Shown: in pieces, positions 56,820 through 64,000 of the stretch
Layout: each line of letters starts with the position of its first letter
Position numbering within the stretch: position 1 is the stretch's first letter
From: Trichomonas vaginalis G3
Lineage: Eukaryota > Parabasalia > Trichomonadida > Trichomonadidae
Direction: 5' to 3'
Length of the DNA stretch: 64,000 nucleotides
Assembly (NCBI RefSeq): GCF_026262505.1
Contig: NC_067204.1
Span: 12,294,522-12,358,521 of the forward strand
Translations under genes and position numbers: made by a program
Notes under the pieces: model-generated
What the model was told of the DNA's origin: nothing
The model's database searches: none
What the model saw: only the letters and a program-made list of their open reading frames with translations

Positions 56820-57707
56820 ATGAAGCATTTAATACATGACGTAGATGAAGACATGAATGAAACTACAGACAAACTTAACTCTTCTCTTATTCTTCCTTTC
56901 AGTAAGGACTATGAGTTCTGTTCAAATGGTGTTTATTTCTATTGTGGAAAGATGGGTTTAGGTAAGACATTTAACCTCATTCGTCATATACTCATAACAG
57001 AGCGTTTAGGTCAAGATTCATATTATGACCAAATCATTATATCAGCAACTTCAGACTCTATGGATTCAACAGCGAAAACATTTATGTCAAAAGTTCAAGC
57101 CTCTGTCGTTAAAGTTCCAGACAGTGAACTCATTGAATTTCTTCAACGTTACATTCGACGTAAGAGAAAATATTATGCCATCGTTGAATTTATACAGTCA
57201 GGAATGCAAAAGACTTCAGAAGAGATGGAAAGAATTATTGACAAACACCACTTACGTCAATACTCAGGAGTTTACGATATGAAACGACTTACAAACTACA
57301 TTCTATCAAAACTTTCAAAATACCCCTTCAAAAAGTATCCTTCAAACACTCTGCTCGTTTGTGACGACTTCGCCGGAAAAGGTTTAGTGTCAAAACCAGA
57401 CTCACCATTAGCTAACATCATTACTAAAGTCAGACATTACCATTTAACTGTAGCAATACTTATGCAAACATGGAGGTTTTTAGCTTTAAACATAAAACGT
57501 CTCATAACTGACTTCGTTATCTTTCAAGGTTTCTCACGCTATGACATTGAACTCATTTGGAAACAGTCAGGTATAACATTACCTTTTGAAGAAATTTGGG
57601 AAGCATATAAGTCTCTCATCTCTCCTCGTTCATACCTTGAGATTCATATCATGACTAATACCATTAAAGTCAAAAATATTCCATGGGAACGACCAACATT
57701 GTTTTAA
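56820..57707 (+). CDS. ATPase: Genome-packaging ATPase (FtsK/HerA-like), intact
   Basis: 295 residues. Walker A YCGKMGLGKTFNLI is near residues 42-55, Walker B NTLLVCDDFAGKG near 178-190, and a sensor-type segment (VAILMQTWRFLA) and the conserved LITDFVIFQGFSRYDIE follow. These match the Polinton/adenovirus/NCLDV A32-like packaging ATPase family, which translocates DNA into preformed capsids. The frame is intact, in contrast with element 1. The last 4 bp overlap the convergent next gene. Confidence 0.88.
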   Translation: MKHLIHDVDEDMNETTDKLNSSLILPFSKDYEFCSNGVYFYCGKMGLGKTFNLIRHILITERLGQDSYYDQIIISATSDSMDSTAKTFMSKVQASVVKVPDSELIEFLQRYIRRKRKYYAIVEFIQSGMQKTSEEMERIIDKHHLRQYSGVYDMKRLTNYILSKLSKYPFKKYPSNTLLVCDDFAGKGLVSKPDSPLANIITKVRHYHLTVAILMQTWRFLALNIKRLITDFVIFQGFSRYDIELIWKQSGITLPFEEIWEAYKSLISPRSYLEIHIMTNTIKVKNIPWERPTLF

Positions 57708-58105
57708 AGTTTAACCTTCAATTGACTGATGGTAAACAAATTCCATGCATCTCTGTCGCCATTTCTGTTAATATTTTTGCTGTCATTCATATCATCCACT
57801 TCTCCATCCGTTAGCTTTTGAGGATATGCGTTAGAATAGCTGTTCTTAAATGAAGGCTTTTCACCTTTGAGAGCATAAACTCTATAACTTTCTGCATACT
57901 TTATGTTTGAACCTCCTGAGCCATCATTGACATAAATTTTTATAGGCTTCCACCCTTTGTTCATGTTCCTGCTTCTTCCCTTAGCTCTTTTGTTCAGTAG
58001 TTCTACATCTTTATACACAGCTCCTGTCTCAGTGAATTCAACAATATTTTCATTCGTTAGCTTTACATTCAAACCCTTGTCGAGTATATTGTTCATTTCA
58101 TACAT
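57704..58105 (-). CDS. Small Maverick protein
   Basis: 133 residues from MYEMNNILDKG, or 130 from MNNIL; the longer frame enters the opposing gene. Beta-rich with KVKL at the C-terminus, blocks GLNVKLTNENIVEFTETGA, WKPIKIYVNDGSGGSNI and DRDAWNLFTISQL. The Gly/Ser/Asn-rich centre looks like exposed loops of a small beta domain. Intact; no family recognised. Head to head with the CC-motif gene. Confidence 0.6.
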   Translation of the reverse strand: MYEMNNILDKGLNVKLTNENIVEFTETGAVYKDVELLNKRAKGRSRNMNKGWKPIKIYVNDGSGGSNIKYAESYRVYALKGEKPSFKNSYSNAYPQKLTDGEVDDMNDSKNINRNGDRDAWNLFTISQLKVKL

Positions 58106-58130
58106 ATAAAAGGTTTTTATTCTATATGAA
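58106..58130. promoter_or_regulatory. Bidirectional promoter (25 bp)
   Basis: ATAAAAGG, then TTTTTATTCTATATGAA between opposing ATGs; the same TTTTTATTC motif as at 20861 and 36182. Confidence 0.55.
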
Positions 58131-58745
58131 ATGAGAAGCAAATCCATCTTAGCTGGTGCCGTTAATGTTCCAATTGAACCAACATCAAATGTTGACTCGC
58201 GAACGACAAACAATATTGTCATAAAGAACTATAGTTCAGAGTGTTTGAAAGAACCAGAACCAGAGCTGAAATCTGTGAATTTAAACACAGCTTCAAACGC
58301 TAACGCTACATCAGATGTTAAGTTAGAGTATCCACCACTGGACCAAATTCTTTCAAGAGAAGCCAACGACAATCCTTACACAAATGTTCAAACAAATCCT
58401 TCAGATAACGTAGACCATTACCTTCTTCAGTTATACCAAACAATTTTACTCAAAGACGATAAGAAGCTTTTGACAAATCTTATAAGCAAGAACCAAATAA
58501 TTCTAACAAAGGAGGACCTTGAAAATGTTATCTCACGAATAACAGGGAAACAATGTGTCATTGACTATCTCGACCCTGAAATCGAATGCTGTGGTCAAAC
58601 TCCACTATTCATGAAAATAGGTAACATCCGCATCATTGAAACACCAGGAACTACAGGAGTTGAGTTTAAGTATAAATATTCGAACGAGTATACAAAACTA
58701 TCTACTGACTATAAGCTTTGTTTGAAATATGTTTTAGTAAATTAA
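58131..58745 (+). CDS. Conserved Maverick protein with CCG motif (element 2 copy)
   Basis: 204 residues. Disordered head (PEPELKSVNLNTASNANA), then helical YLLQLYQTILLKDDKKLL, then the conserved C-terminal domain DPEIECCGQTPLF and VEFKYKYSNEY, the counterpart of IEPDVSCCGVSYN and LKYSF in 20879-21457. The frame is intact. It lies in the virion-gene half of both elements, next to the penton gene in each case. Confidence 0.7.
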   Translation: MRSKSILAGAVNVPIEPTSNVDSRTTNNIVIKNYSSECLKEPEPELKSVNLNTASNANATSDVKLEYPPLDQILSREANDNPYTNVQTNPSDNVDHYLLQLYQTILLKDDKKLLTNLISKNQIILTKEDLENVISRITGKQCVIDYLDPEIECCGQTPLFMKIGNIRIIETPGTTGVEFKYKYSNEYTKLSTDYKLCLKYVLVN

Positions 58746-58806
58746 AGCAGTCAGGAGGGCTCTTTGAGCCCATCTTGGCGCTTTGCGCCGTCAGTCAAAA
58801 AAAATT
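58746..58806. terminator. Double hairpin between convergent genes
   Basis: Two short hairpins, GGGCTCTTTGAGCCC and GGCGCTTTGCGCC, followed by an eight-A run, fill the gap between two convergent genes. They are GC-rich islands in AT-rich DNA and could stop transcription from both sides or act as 3' processing signals. By structure only; eukaryotic terminators are not normally of this type. Confidence 0.4.
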
Positions 58807-59049
58807 TCAAGTTAGCAATTTGTAATATCTATCCAAAACTTCTTCAACAGTATCGAACTCATCTTCATAATGCAAACCTAATCTTATTGACTTGGTGCAG
58901 TTTTCACTAACACAATATTTTTCTGTTCTCTTGACTGACATAACTAACTCATTTGTTTCATCAAACAGCAACAACCAAAGTTCATGACCTAATACATAAC
59001 ATTCATACTTTATATTTTTAGCTCTGAGTTCTCTTGTAAGCTGTTGCAT
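58807..59049 (-). CDS. Small Maverick protein
   Basis: 80 residues (MQQLTRELRAKNIKYECYVL start), with GHELWLLLFDETNELVMSVK and a DTVEEVLDRYYKLLT helix at the end. It overlaps the penton gene by 40 bp at the start and follows it on the same strand. Compact alpha/beta look, unrecognised, but intact and well placed. Confidence 0.55.
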   Translation of the reverse strand: MQQLTRELRAKNIKYECYVLGHELWLLLFDETNELVMSVKRTEKYCVSENCTKSIRLGLHYEDEFDTVEEVLDRYYKLLT

Positions 59050-59774
59050 TTAATATTTTCTAAAAAGTCAACTTCAACAGTCATTCGCACTGGTGCCTTC
59101 AGTTCTACAGGCTCTCCTTGAAAGTCAACAAGTCTGAATTGCATGTCTTTCAAATTATGAGGACTAATGCGAACCCATTTACCTAAATGAGTTGCTATGA
59201 CAGGAACGTTTGGAATGAACATTGAATTGACTGCATAACAGAAGGATTTATATTCTACTGAACCTTTACTATTAACTCCTGAAATGCCTGTGACATTAGC
59301 TATTTTAGACTCAATGTATAAACAATTACCATAACATACGTATGGAACAGATTTCATCTCAATCGTTTTGTCAACACTTTTCAAAGGAAATGTCATATGG
59401 TATGCACCCAAAAGAAGTTGTACTCTATGACTCATTCGTGTTATCTTAAACTCCTTCTCGCTGCTGAACTTCAATGTTCCCTCAGAAGAGAGTTCGACAT
59501 CTATGTTGTCAATAGTTTCTTCATTTATGAGAGCATTTAACACTCCAGCAATTTTATCTATTCTATACCCAGCTCTGTTAGGAAATGTTATAACACTTCT
59601 TTTGTCATCTATTTCAATCTCCATGAAATCTGTTTCATCTGTTATGACAAAAGTTGCGATAGTATTGAAGTCAACAACTCTGAAAGCAAGCGCTTCATTC
59701 TGAAGACCTAAGTTTGTTTGTAGCTTTACTGTCCCGTATTCGTTTGGGTCTGTACTTTGCAAATAGAACAACAT
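59010..59774 (-). CDS. Penton/minor capsid candidate (element 2)
   Basis: 254 residues. Strand-rich; the C-terminal half has PYVCYGNCLYIESKIANV, FIPNVPVIATHLGKWVRISP and LKDMQFRLVDFQGEPVELK, then RMTVEVDFLENI. The LVD-x-x-x-x-PV-L pattern matches the element 1 candidate at 21462-22274, and the order (LYI strand, V-I, L-x-x-L-VD strand) is what is expected of a single-jelly-roll penton. Element 2 lacks the Gln repeats at the end. Intact, head to head with the collagen-like gene. Confidence 0.65.
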   Translation of the reverse strand: MLFYLQSTDPNEYGTVKLQTNLGLQNEALAFRVVDFNTIATFVITDETDFMEIEIDDKRSVITFPNRAGYRIDKIAGVLNALINEETIDNIDVELSSEGTLKFSSEKEFKITRMSHRVQLLLGAYHMTFPLKSVDKTIEMKSVPYVCYGNCLYIESKIANVTGISGVNSKGSVEYKSFCYAVNSMFIPNVPVIATHLGKWVRISPHNLKDMQFRLVDFQGEPVELKAPVRMTVEVDFLENIKCNSLQENSELKI

Positions 59775-59791
59775 TTTATTCTCATTAAAAT
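59775..59791. promoter_or_regulatory. Bidirectional promoter (17 bp)
   Basis: TTTATTCTCATTAAAAT between opposing ATGs of the penton and collagen-like genes; it includes a TCATTA that fits the host initiator. Confidence 0.6.
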
Positions 59792-61213
59792 ATGACTATT
59801 GCTGCATATGCGTATGAAACAAATGAAGCAAGAAGAGCACATGAACTAGTAAACGAAAACTCAACTTTAACCATTGAAGGCAATGATTTAGTCATTGACG
59901 ATGGAAAGACTAAAAAAGTCATTGATTTCGATACTTTTAACACTTATGACCCATTCATTACAATAAGTAAAGTTCCTATCATAAATGATGGAACGGTACA
60001 ATATATAAATTCTACAGTAGATGCCTCATTAGTGAAAGTATTAAATGTTCTCATTGAATTGTTAAAGAGCTTTCGATTTGACGACAACATTAAATGCCTA
60101 AAGAATTTAGTCATGAATGAGAAACAAATTCTCGGCGTTGCTGGTAGCAGTAATGATGTACACCTTATGACATTAGAATATTATAACGAACATAAAGATG
60201 AACTGAAAGGAGAGAAGGGTGACACTGGACCTCAAGGACCACAAGGAATACAAGGAATACAAGGACCTCAAGGCGAAAACGGTTTGGATGGTGAAGATGG
60301 AAAGGATGGAAAAACTGCTAAATCATGGATATGGAACCTTATAAATACTGGTTTAACAGCTGCTTCATATGGAGTTCTTCAATACCAAATCGGAAAGATA
60401 TGGGCAGTACTTGGTGAAGAAGTTTTAGATGACGTTAAAAATGCTTTGAACTTCATTTCAAATGGTTCGGATACTATTAAAACTTTATCTGGTTGGATGC
60501 AAGAAACAAGGAGTCAAATAGATACTGTAAGACGTATAGCAAACAATGCACGTACGGGATTGGATACTTTACGAGAAGCACAAAATACACTAAAGGAAGC
60601 AAATGATATTCTTGGCTCAGTATCAGACATGCATGAAGATTGGCTTAAAGGTATTGACAAATCTTTAAAAAATCACAGTCAGTCTATTGCTGACTACAAG
60701 AAAAGTATAGATTTTTTACATAGTGCTATGGACGTACATGATGGAAGCATAAGGAACTTACTTAATGCTAACAATAACTTACCAGGAACTATTAAAGCAT
60801 TTATAAAGTCCTTTGTAAAACCTGGTGCTCTAACATTTAGGTCTTTGAGAGCAAGAGCATTGAAGTCAAGAGATGCAGAAACTCCAACAGAACCTACAGA
60901 AGGAAACGAAACAACAGAAACTCCAGAAGAACCACCAAAACCAACAGCTAATGAAATATTGTTCGAATATTTTCCAAGGTACTCTGTTCTCATTGCATAC
61001 ATTCAAGAAATACTTAAGAAAGCAGACTTGACTTTAGGAGATGATGAAAGTTCTGTATATCTTTCGTTCCAGTTTCAAATAGCAGAACTTTTGAGACAGA
61101 TATGCTTAATGTATGACAACATCTCTGATTTCACAAGATATGATGACGACCATGACCCGAACACGGTGAAGAAGAAGTTTTACAAACATCCATTAAGACA
61201 GGAAAGGTTTTAA
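59792..61213 (+). CDS. Collagen-like Maverick protein
   Basis: 473 residues. An N-terminal globular part (to ~140) is followed by a short run of G-x-y triplets (GEKGDTGPQGPQGIQG continuing to DGEDGKDGK, about residues 147-176), then a hydrophobic helix (SWIWNLINTGLTAASYGVL), a long coiled coil (about 210-330), and a T/E/P-rich linker. The tail is compact (YFPRYSVLIAYIQEIL). Collagen triplets make trimeric shafts in phage and giant-virus fibres. Its place directly before the fibre gene suggests a second surface-fibre protein. The frame is intact. Confidence 0.75.
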   Translation: MTIAAYAYETNEARRAHELVNENSTLTIEGNDLVIDDGKTKKVIDFDTFNTYDPFITISKVPIINDGTVQYINSTVDASLVKVLNVLIELLKSFRFDDNIKCLKNLVMNEKQILGVAGSSNDVHLMTLEYYNEHKDELKGEKGDTGPQGPQGIQGIQGPQGENGLDGEDGKDGKTAKSWIWNLINTGLTAASYGVLQYQIGKIWAVLGEEVLDDVKNALNFISNGSDTIKTLSGWMQETRSQIDTVRRIANNARTGLDTLREAQNTLKEANDILGSVSDMHEDWLKGIDKSLKNHSQSIADYKKSIDFLHSAMDVHDGSIRNLLNANNNLPGTIKAFIKSFVKPGALTFRSLRARALKSRDAETPTEPTEGNETTETPEEPPKPTANEILFEYFPRYSVLIAYIQEILKKADLTLGDDESSVYLSFQFQIAELLRQICLMYDNISDFTRYDDDHDPNTVKKKFYKHPLRQERF

Positions 61214-61240
61214 CTCAAAGTCTCATTATTGACACCAAAG

Positions 61241-62650
61241 ATGGCGAAGTGGACGTTCTTCAAGAGCTGAAGAAAAATACTTTCGGGAGGTGGTGGTAGG
61301 CATGAACTTGAAATAAATGAGATAGAAGAGAAATTAGCCGAAAAAGCAGATAAAAACCATGTTCATTATATAACTTCAGACGAACAGATTATAACGGACT
61401 ACCATGGATATTTAACACAGGATGAACAAATAAGCACTGAAGATGTTAATGAAAGAAGATATAAATTCATTTGTGCTAAAGGTTATGACATACACTGTAC
61501 TGTACAGTATGACACAGGTAAAGCGCCAGAAGCATTTGGTTATAACAATGAAATTTATGCTTCATACTTCTTTGTTAACGGTGTATTAGTTGAACCAAGA
61601 TTTGCTTTGAGAGTTAAGGCAAAAATAACTTTTGAAGATGCTATTAAAAGTAAAGCCAGCAAAGATGAACTTGAAGCAATGAACAAAGTTTTGAAATCTC
61701 ATAAACACAATATCTCCGATATAAATGAACTTCAAGCTACATTAAATAGTAAAGCTGACAAGAAATACACATGAATCCTTCACTACTGTTAGAGCAGACG
61801 ACATAATATTGAACTATACCCTTGGTTCAAGTGCACCTTTAGAGAATCCAAGTACAAGCGTAAAAGATACACTAAACTCCTTAAATAGTAAATGTATGAA
61901 CATTGAAGGTCATGTCAGAAACTTTGAAACACATGAACTACCAGCAATGTTAGATAAGAAAGCTGACAAAGAACATACACATAAATCCTTCACTACTGTT
62001 AGAGCAGACGACATAATATTGAACTATGATTTGGGTTCAAGTGCACCTTTAGAGAATCCGAGTACAAGCGTAAAAGATACTCTTAACAATTTAGATAACA
62101 GTTGCAGGAATATCGAAGGTCATGCCAGAAACTTTGAAGCATATGAACTACCAGCAATGTTAGATAAGAAAGCAGACAAAACAGAGCTTCAAACATTAAA
62201 GACTGAAATACTTCAAACATTATATCCTGTTGGTTCTATTTATACGTCAATGAACTCAACAAATCCAGAAACAGTTTTAGGTTTTGGTACGTGGAAGCAG
62301 ATTGTAGATAAATTCTTATACTGTGCTAGATATTCAAAGCAAACAGGAGGTTCGAAGAAAATTAAAGAAGCAAACCTTCCACCGCACACACTCATACAGG
62401 AACTACAAACACAACAGGTAATCATTCACATTCAATAACAAAAAGAGGTTATACAAATCTTGCAGCAGGTTCGGATAGACAGGGAATGAATAGATATGAT
62501 ATTTCAAGTGACCCAGTAGATTCAAGCGCAGGTATTTTCTGTGGAACCACAGGAAATCATTCACACACTTTCACAACAAATCCAACAGGCTCGGGTGCAG
62601 ATTATATGCCACCATTTGTGACTATATTCGCATGGTACCGCGTTCAATGA
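61241..62650 (+). pseudogene. Fibre protein gene, disrupted
   Basis: Starts MAKWTFFKS, then TGA at 61268-61270; the same frame stays open to TGA 61772-61774 (SGGGGRHELEINEIEEK ... HKHNISDINELQATLNSKAD). After a one-base shift near 61770 the frame at 61809-62438 carries two direct copies of an ADDIILNYDLGSSAPLENPS unit and a collar tip VGSIYTSMNS ... GFGTWKQIVDKFLY. After another shift near 62390 the HSH/HTF motifs and YMPPFVTIFAWY end at 62650. It resembles the intact fibre 34445-36181. At least one nonsense change and two shifts. Confidence 0.78.
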
Positions 62651-62690
62651 ACGCGCTTGAGCCTTGAATAAAATCTTTAACTTTACATAA

Positions 62691-63775
62691 ATGAGCTTGA
62701 AAAAGTATTCGAACAACATCCATGGAGGTCATTTAAGAAGTTCAATGAAGCTGCAAAGAGTTGGGGATTTACTAACAGAGCTGAAGTGAAAAGGTTTTTG
62801 ACAAAAATGTTGTACATCAAACAAAAATAAACCCTTACGACTACTTTTTACCAATTTACTCCAACACTCCTGACGCATACCAATTTGACACTCTCATTCA
62901 AAGCAGAAAAGGAGGACATAAACCATTCCTCATCTTCATTAATGTTAACACTCGTAAAGCATATGCATATCCAATGAAAAATAAAGGAACTCGTGAAGTG
63001 TTTAAGAGTTTTACAAAAGTTTGTAGCAGAACATAGCCCAAGTACTTTAACATCAGACCAAGACAGTGCATACCTCAGCAATGAAATCACAGAATTTCTC
63101 ATTAAGCATAACATAACTCACTACACTACTGAAGACCATAACCATAACATACTCGGCATCATAAACCGCTTCATAAGAACGCTCAGAGATTTAAACCAAG
63201 AGCGAGACTTTACCGAAGAAACAATGAAACATTTTCTCGAAGTATATAATTCCTCAACACATTCTACAACAGGACATACACCAAATTCAATGACACAACA
63301 ACAAGAAGAAAAGTATATACAAAAGAAACGAAGCCAAACACAAAATATCAGAAATTCAACACAATTTACCCTCATTCCTGGTACAAAAGTTCGTGTAGTT
63401 CTTGACGACAAACCGTTGACAAAGAAACGTTTAAGGTTAAGTAGAAACTATTATATCGTAGACTCTACGCAAGGTAATGGATATCTTATAAAAGCTGCTG
63501 ACGACTCTATTGCGTTTTACCCTCGTCACAAATTAGTCGAAAGTAGTAATGGCAAACTTGCTGAAACCATTGACGAAGCAAAGCGAGGAGTGGTTATTGA
63601 AATACTTGGCTACAACATAAACGATGACACTTATAAAGTAAGATATGAAGGAGGCGTTGAAGATGTTATACCATCTAAGAACTTGAGAGAGTCAAAGTCA
63701 ACACATCTGGGGCCATTAGAGCGGGAGTACTGGAAAGACAAAAATAAGCCAGAAAGAATAAGAAAATTCTTCTAA
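62691..63775 (+). pseudogene. INT: Maverick integrase, frameshifted, third catalytic residue Asn
   Basis: An N-terminal helical domain (VFEQHPWRSFKKFNEAAKSW) lies in one frame, the start of the core (AYQFDTLIQ, NVNTRKAYAYPM) in the second, and the rest (LTSDQDSAYL to the end) in a third. So at least two shifts, near 62835 and 63010, and probably one at the start. The third catalytic site, 35 residues after the second Asp, is N (GIINRFIRTLRD). The C-terminus has an SH3-like fold (LIPGTKVRVVLDD ... NYYIVDSTQGNGYLIKA) and a chromo-like end (YKVRYEGGVEDVIP). Confidence 0.8.
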
Positions 63776-63859
63776 ACTTTTTCATTAGATGTAAATCAGA
63801 CATGAATGAGAACAGTCATGTATTATTAATGGTACCATTTATTTTTGTCATAAATTTAC

Positions 63860-63930
63860 ACCAAAAATATATTTTAGGTGAAGAGGTGAGATCTCACCCG
63901 TTTTTTCACCTCTTTTTTCACCCTCGCCGC
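63860..63930. repeat. Shared Maverick palindrome block and hairpin
   Basis: AATATATTTTAGGTGAAG, palindrome GAGGTGAGATCTCACC (63883-63898), two TTTTTTCACC runs and a GCCGCTTAGCGGC hairpin. The following TTTCATGAATTTCCTTAAGA is the inverse of DNA at 31207-31230 in element 1. Confidence 0.75.
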
Positions 63931-64000
63931 TTAGCGGCTCAGATTGCTTTAGCTTTCTCATGAATTTTCATGAATTTCCTTAAGACAGAAAAAATAAAGT

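Larger units (their letters stand above)
54511..64000. mobile_element. Maverick/Polinton element 2, left part (continues past window)
   Basis: Left border near 54511 (within about 10 bp), starting with a near-terminal hairpin GGAGGC...GCCTCC comparable to the hairpins in the element 1 termini. It contains an intact packaging ATPase, a penton candidate, a CC-motif protein and a virion-module protein related to element 1 genes, plus collagen-like, fibre (broken) and integrase (broken) genes. No right end is in the window. Sequence divergence from element 1 is high, so it is a different Maverick lineage. Confidence 0.88.

Noticed and set aside
58807..59049. Reading the 80-residue frame as a frameshifted end of the penton gene
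   Set aside because: The penton candidate already ends with a normal stop after its last strand, and the 80-residue protein has its own ATG and a compact, unrelated composition; kept as a separate gene with moderate confidence.

Overview
The window reads as the genome of a trichomonad, most likely Trichomonas vaginalis or a close relative. The grounds are AT-rich intergenic DNA, apparently intronless genes, very short 5' leaders with CCTTT or TCA-type initiator sites just before start codons, ankyrin-repeat genes of the DUF3447-like type, and two giant Maverick/Polinton DNA transposons. I did not recognise any tRNA, rRNA or CRISPR array.

Layout. 1-15290 is host DNA: an ankyrin gene end, a GAPVD1/VPS9-like protein, a FOP/FOR20-like small protein, a coiled-coil protein, ERV46/ERGIC3, a large Rap/RalGAP-like protein, a ubiquitin-specific protease, a gene relic and an ankyrin protein. 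15291-38889 is a full Maverick (element 1) with ~138-bp terminal inverted repeats. 38890-53217 is host again: a membrane protein, an MIF4G protein, an ankyrin relic, a GCP4-like protein, two ankyrin proteins and an ABCA-type transporter, followed by 1.6 kb without genes. 53218-54320 is a small TA-flanked inverted-repeat transposon without a transposase. 54332-54508 is the 3' end of a host gene cut off by a second Maverick (element 2), which runs from about 54511 to the window end.

The Mavericks look like virus genomes. Element 1 has a 1114-residue structural candidate, a double-jelly-roll-type major capsid candidate, a penton/minor-capsid candidate, small amphipathic proteins, an integrase, a fibre protein with a phage-like collar tip, a D12-class DNA adenine methyltransferase, and KilA-N and GIY-YIG (T5orf172) regulators. 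Its SF3 helicase, packaging ATPase and two other genes are frameshifted, and I find neither protein-primed PolB nor a cysteine protease. Element 2 keeps an intact packaging ATPase and penton, and carries a collagen-like protein beside a broken fibre gene and a broken integrase.

Gene arrangement suggests two expression classes. Replication and regulatory genes share a long A-tract/T-tract box. Virion genes are often in head-to-head pairs with only 15-25 bp between start codons. The middle of element 1 (25.4-31.3 kb) is packed with tandem, inverted and palindromic repeats, including an inverted-repeat-flanked gene and a 62-bp unit shared between a KilA-N coding sequence and noncoding DNA. This repeat zone, the fibre adhesins and the methyltransferase are the most interesting content.
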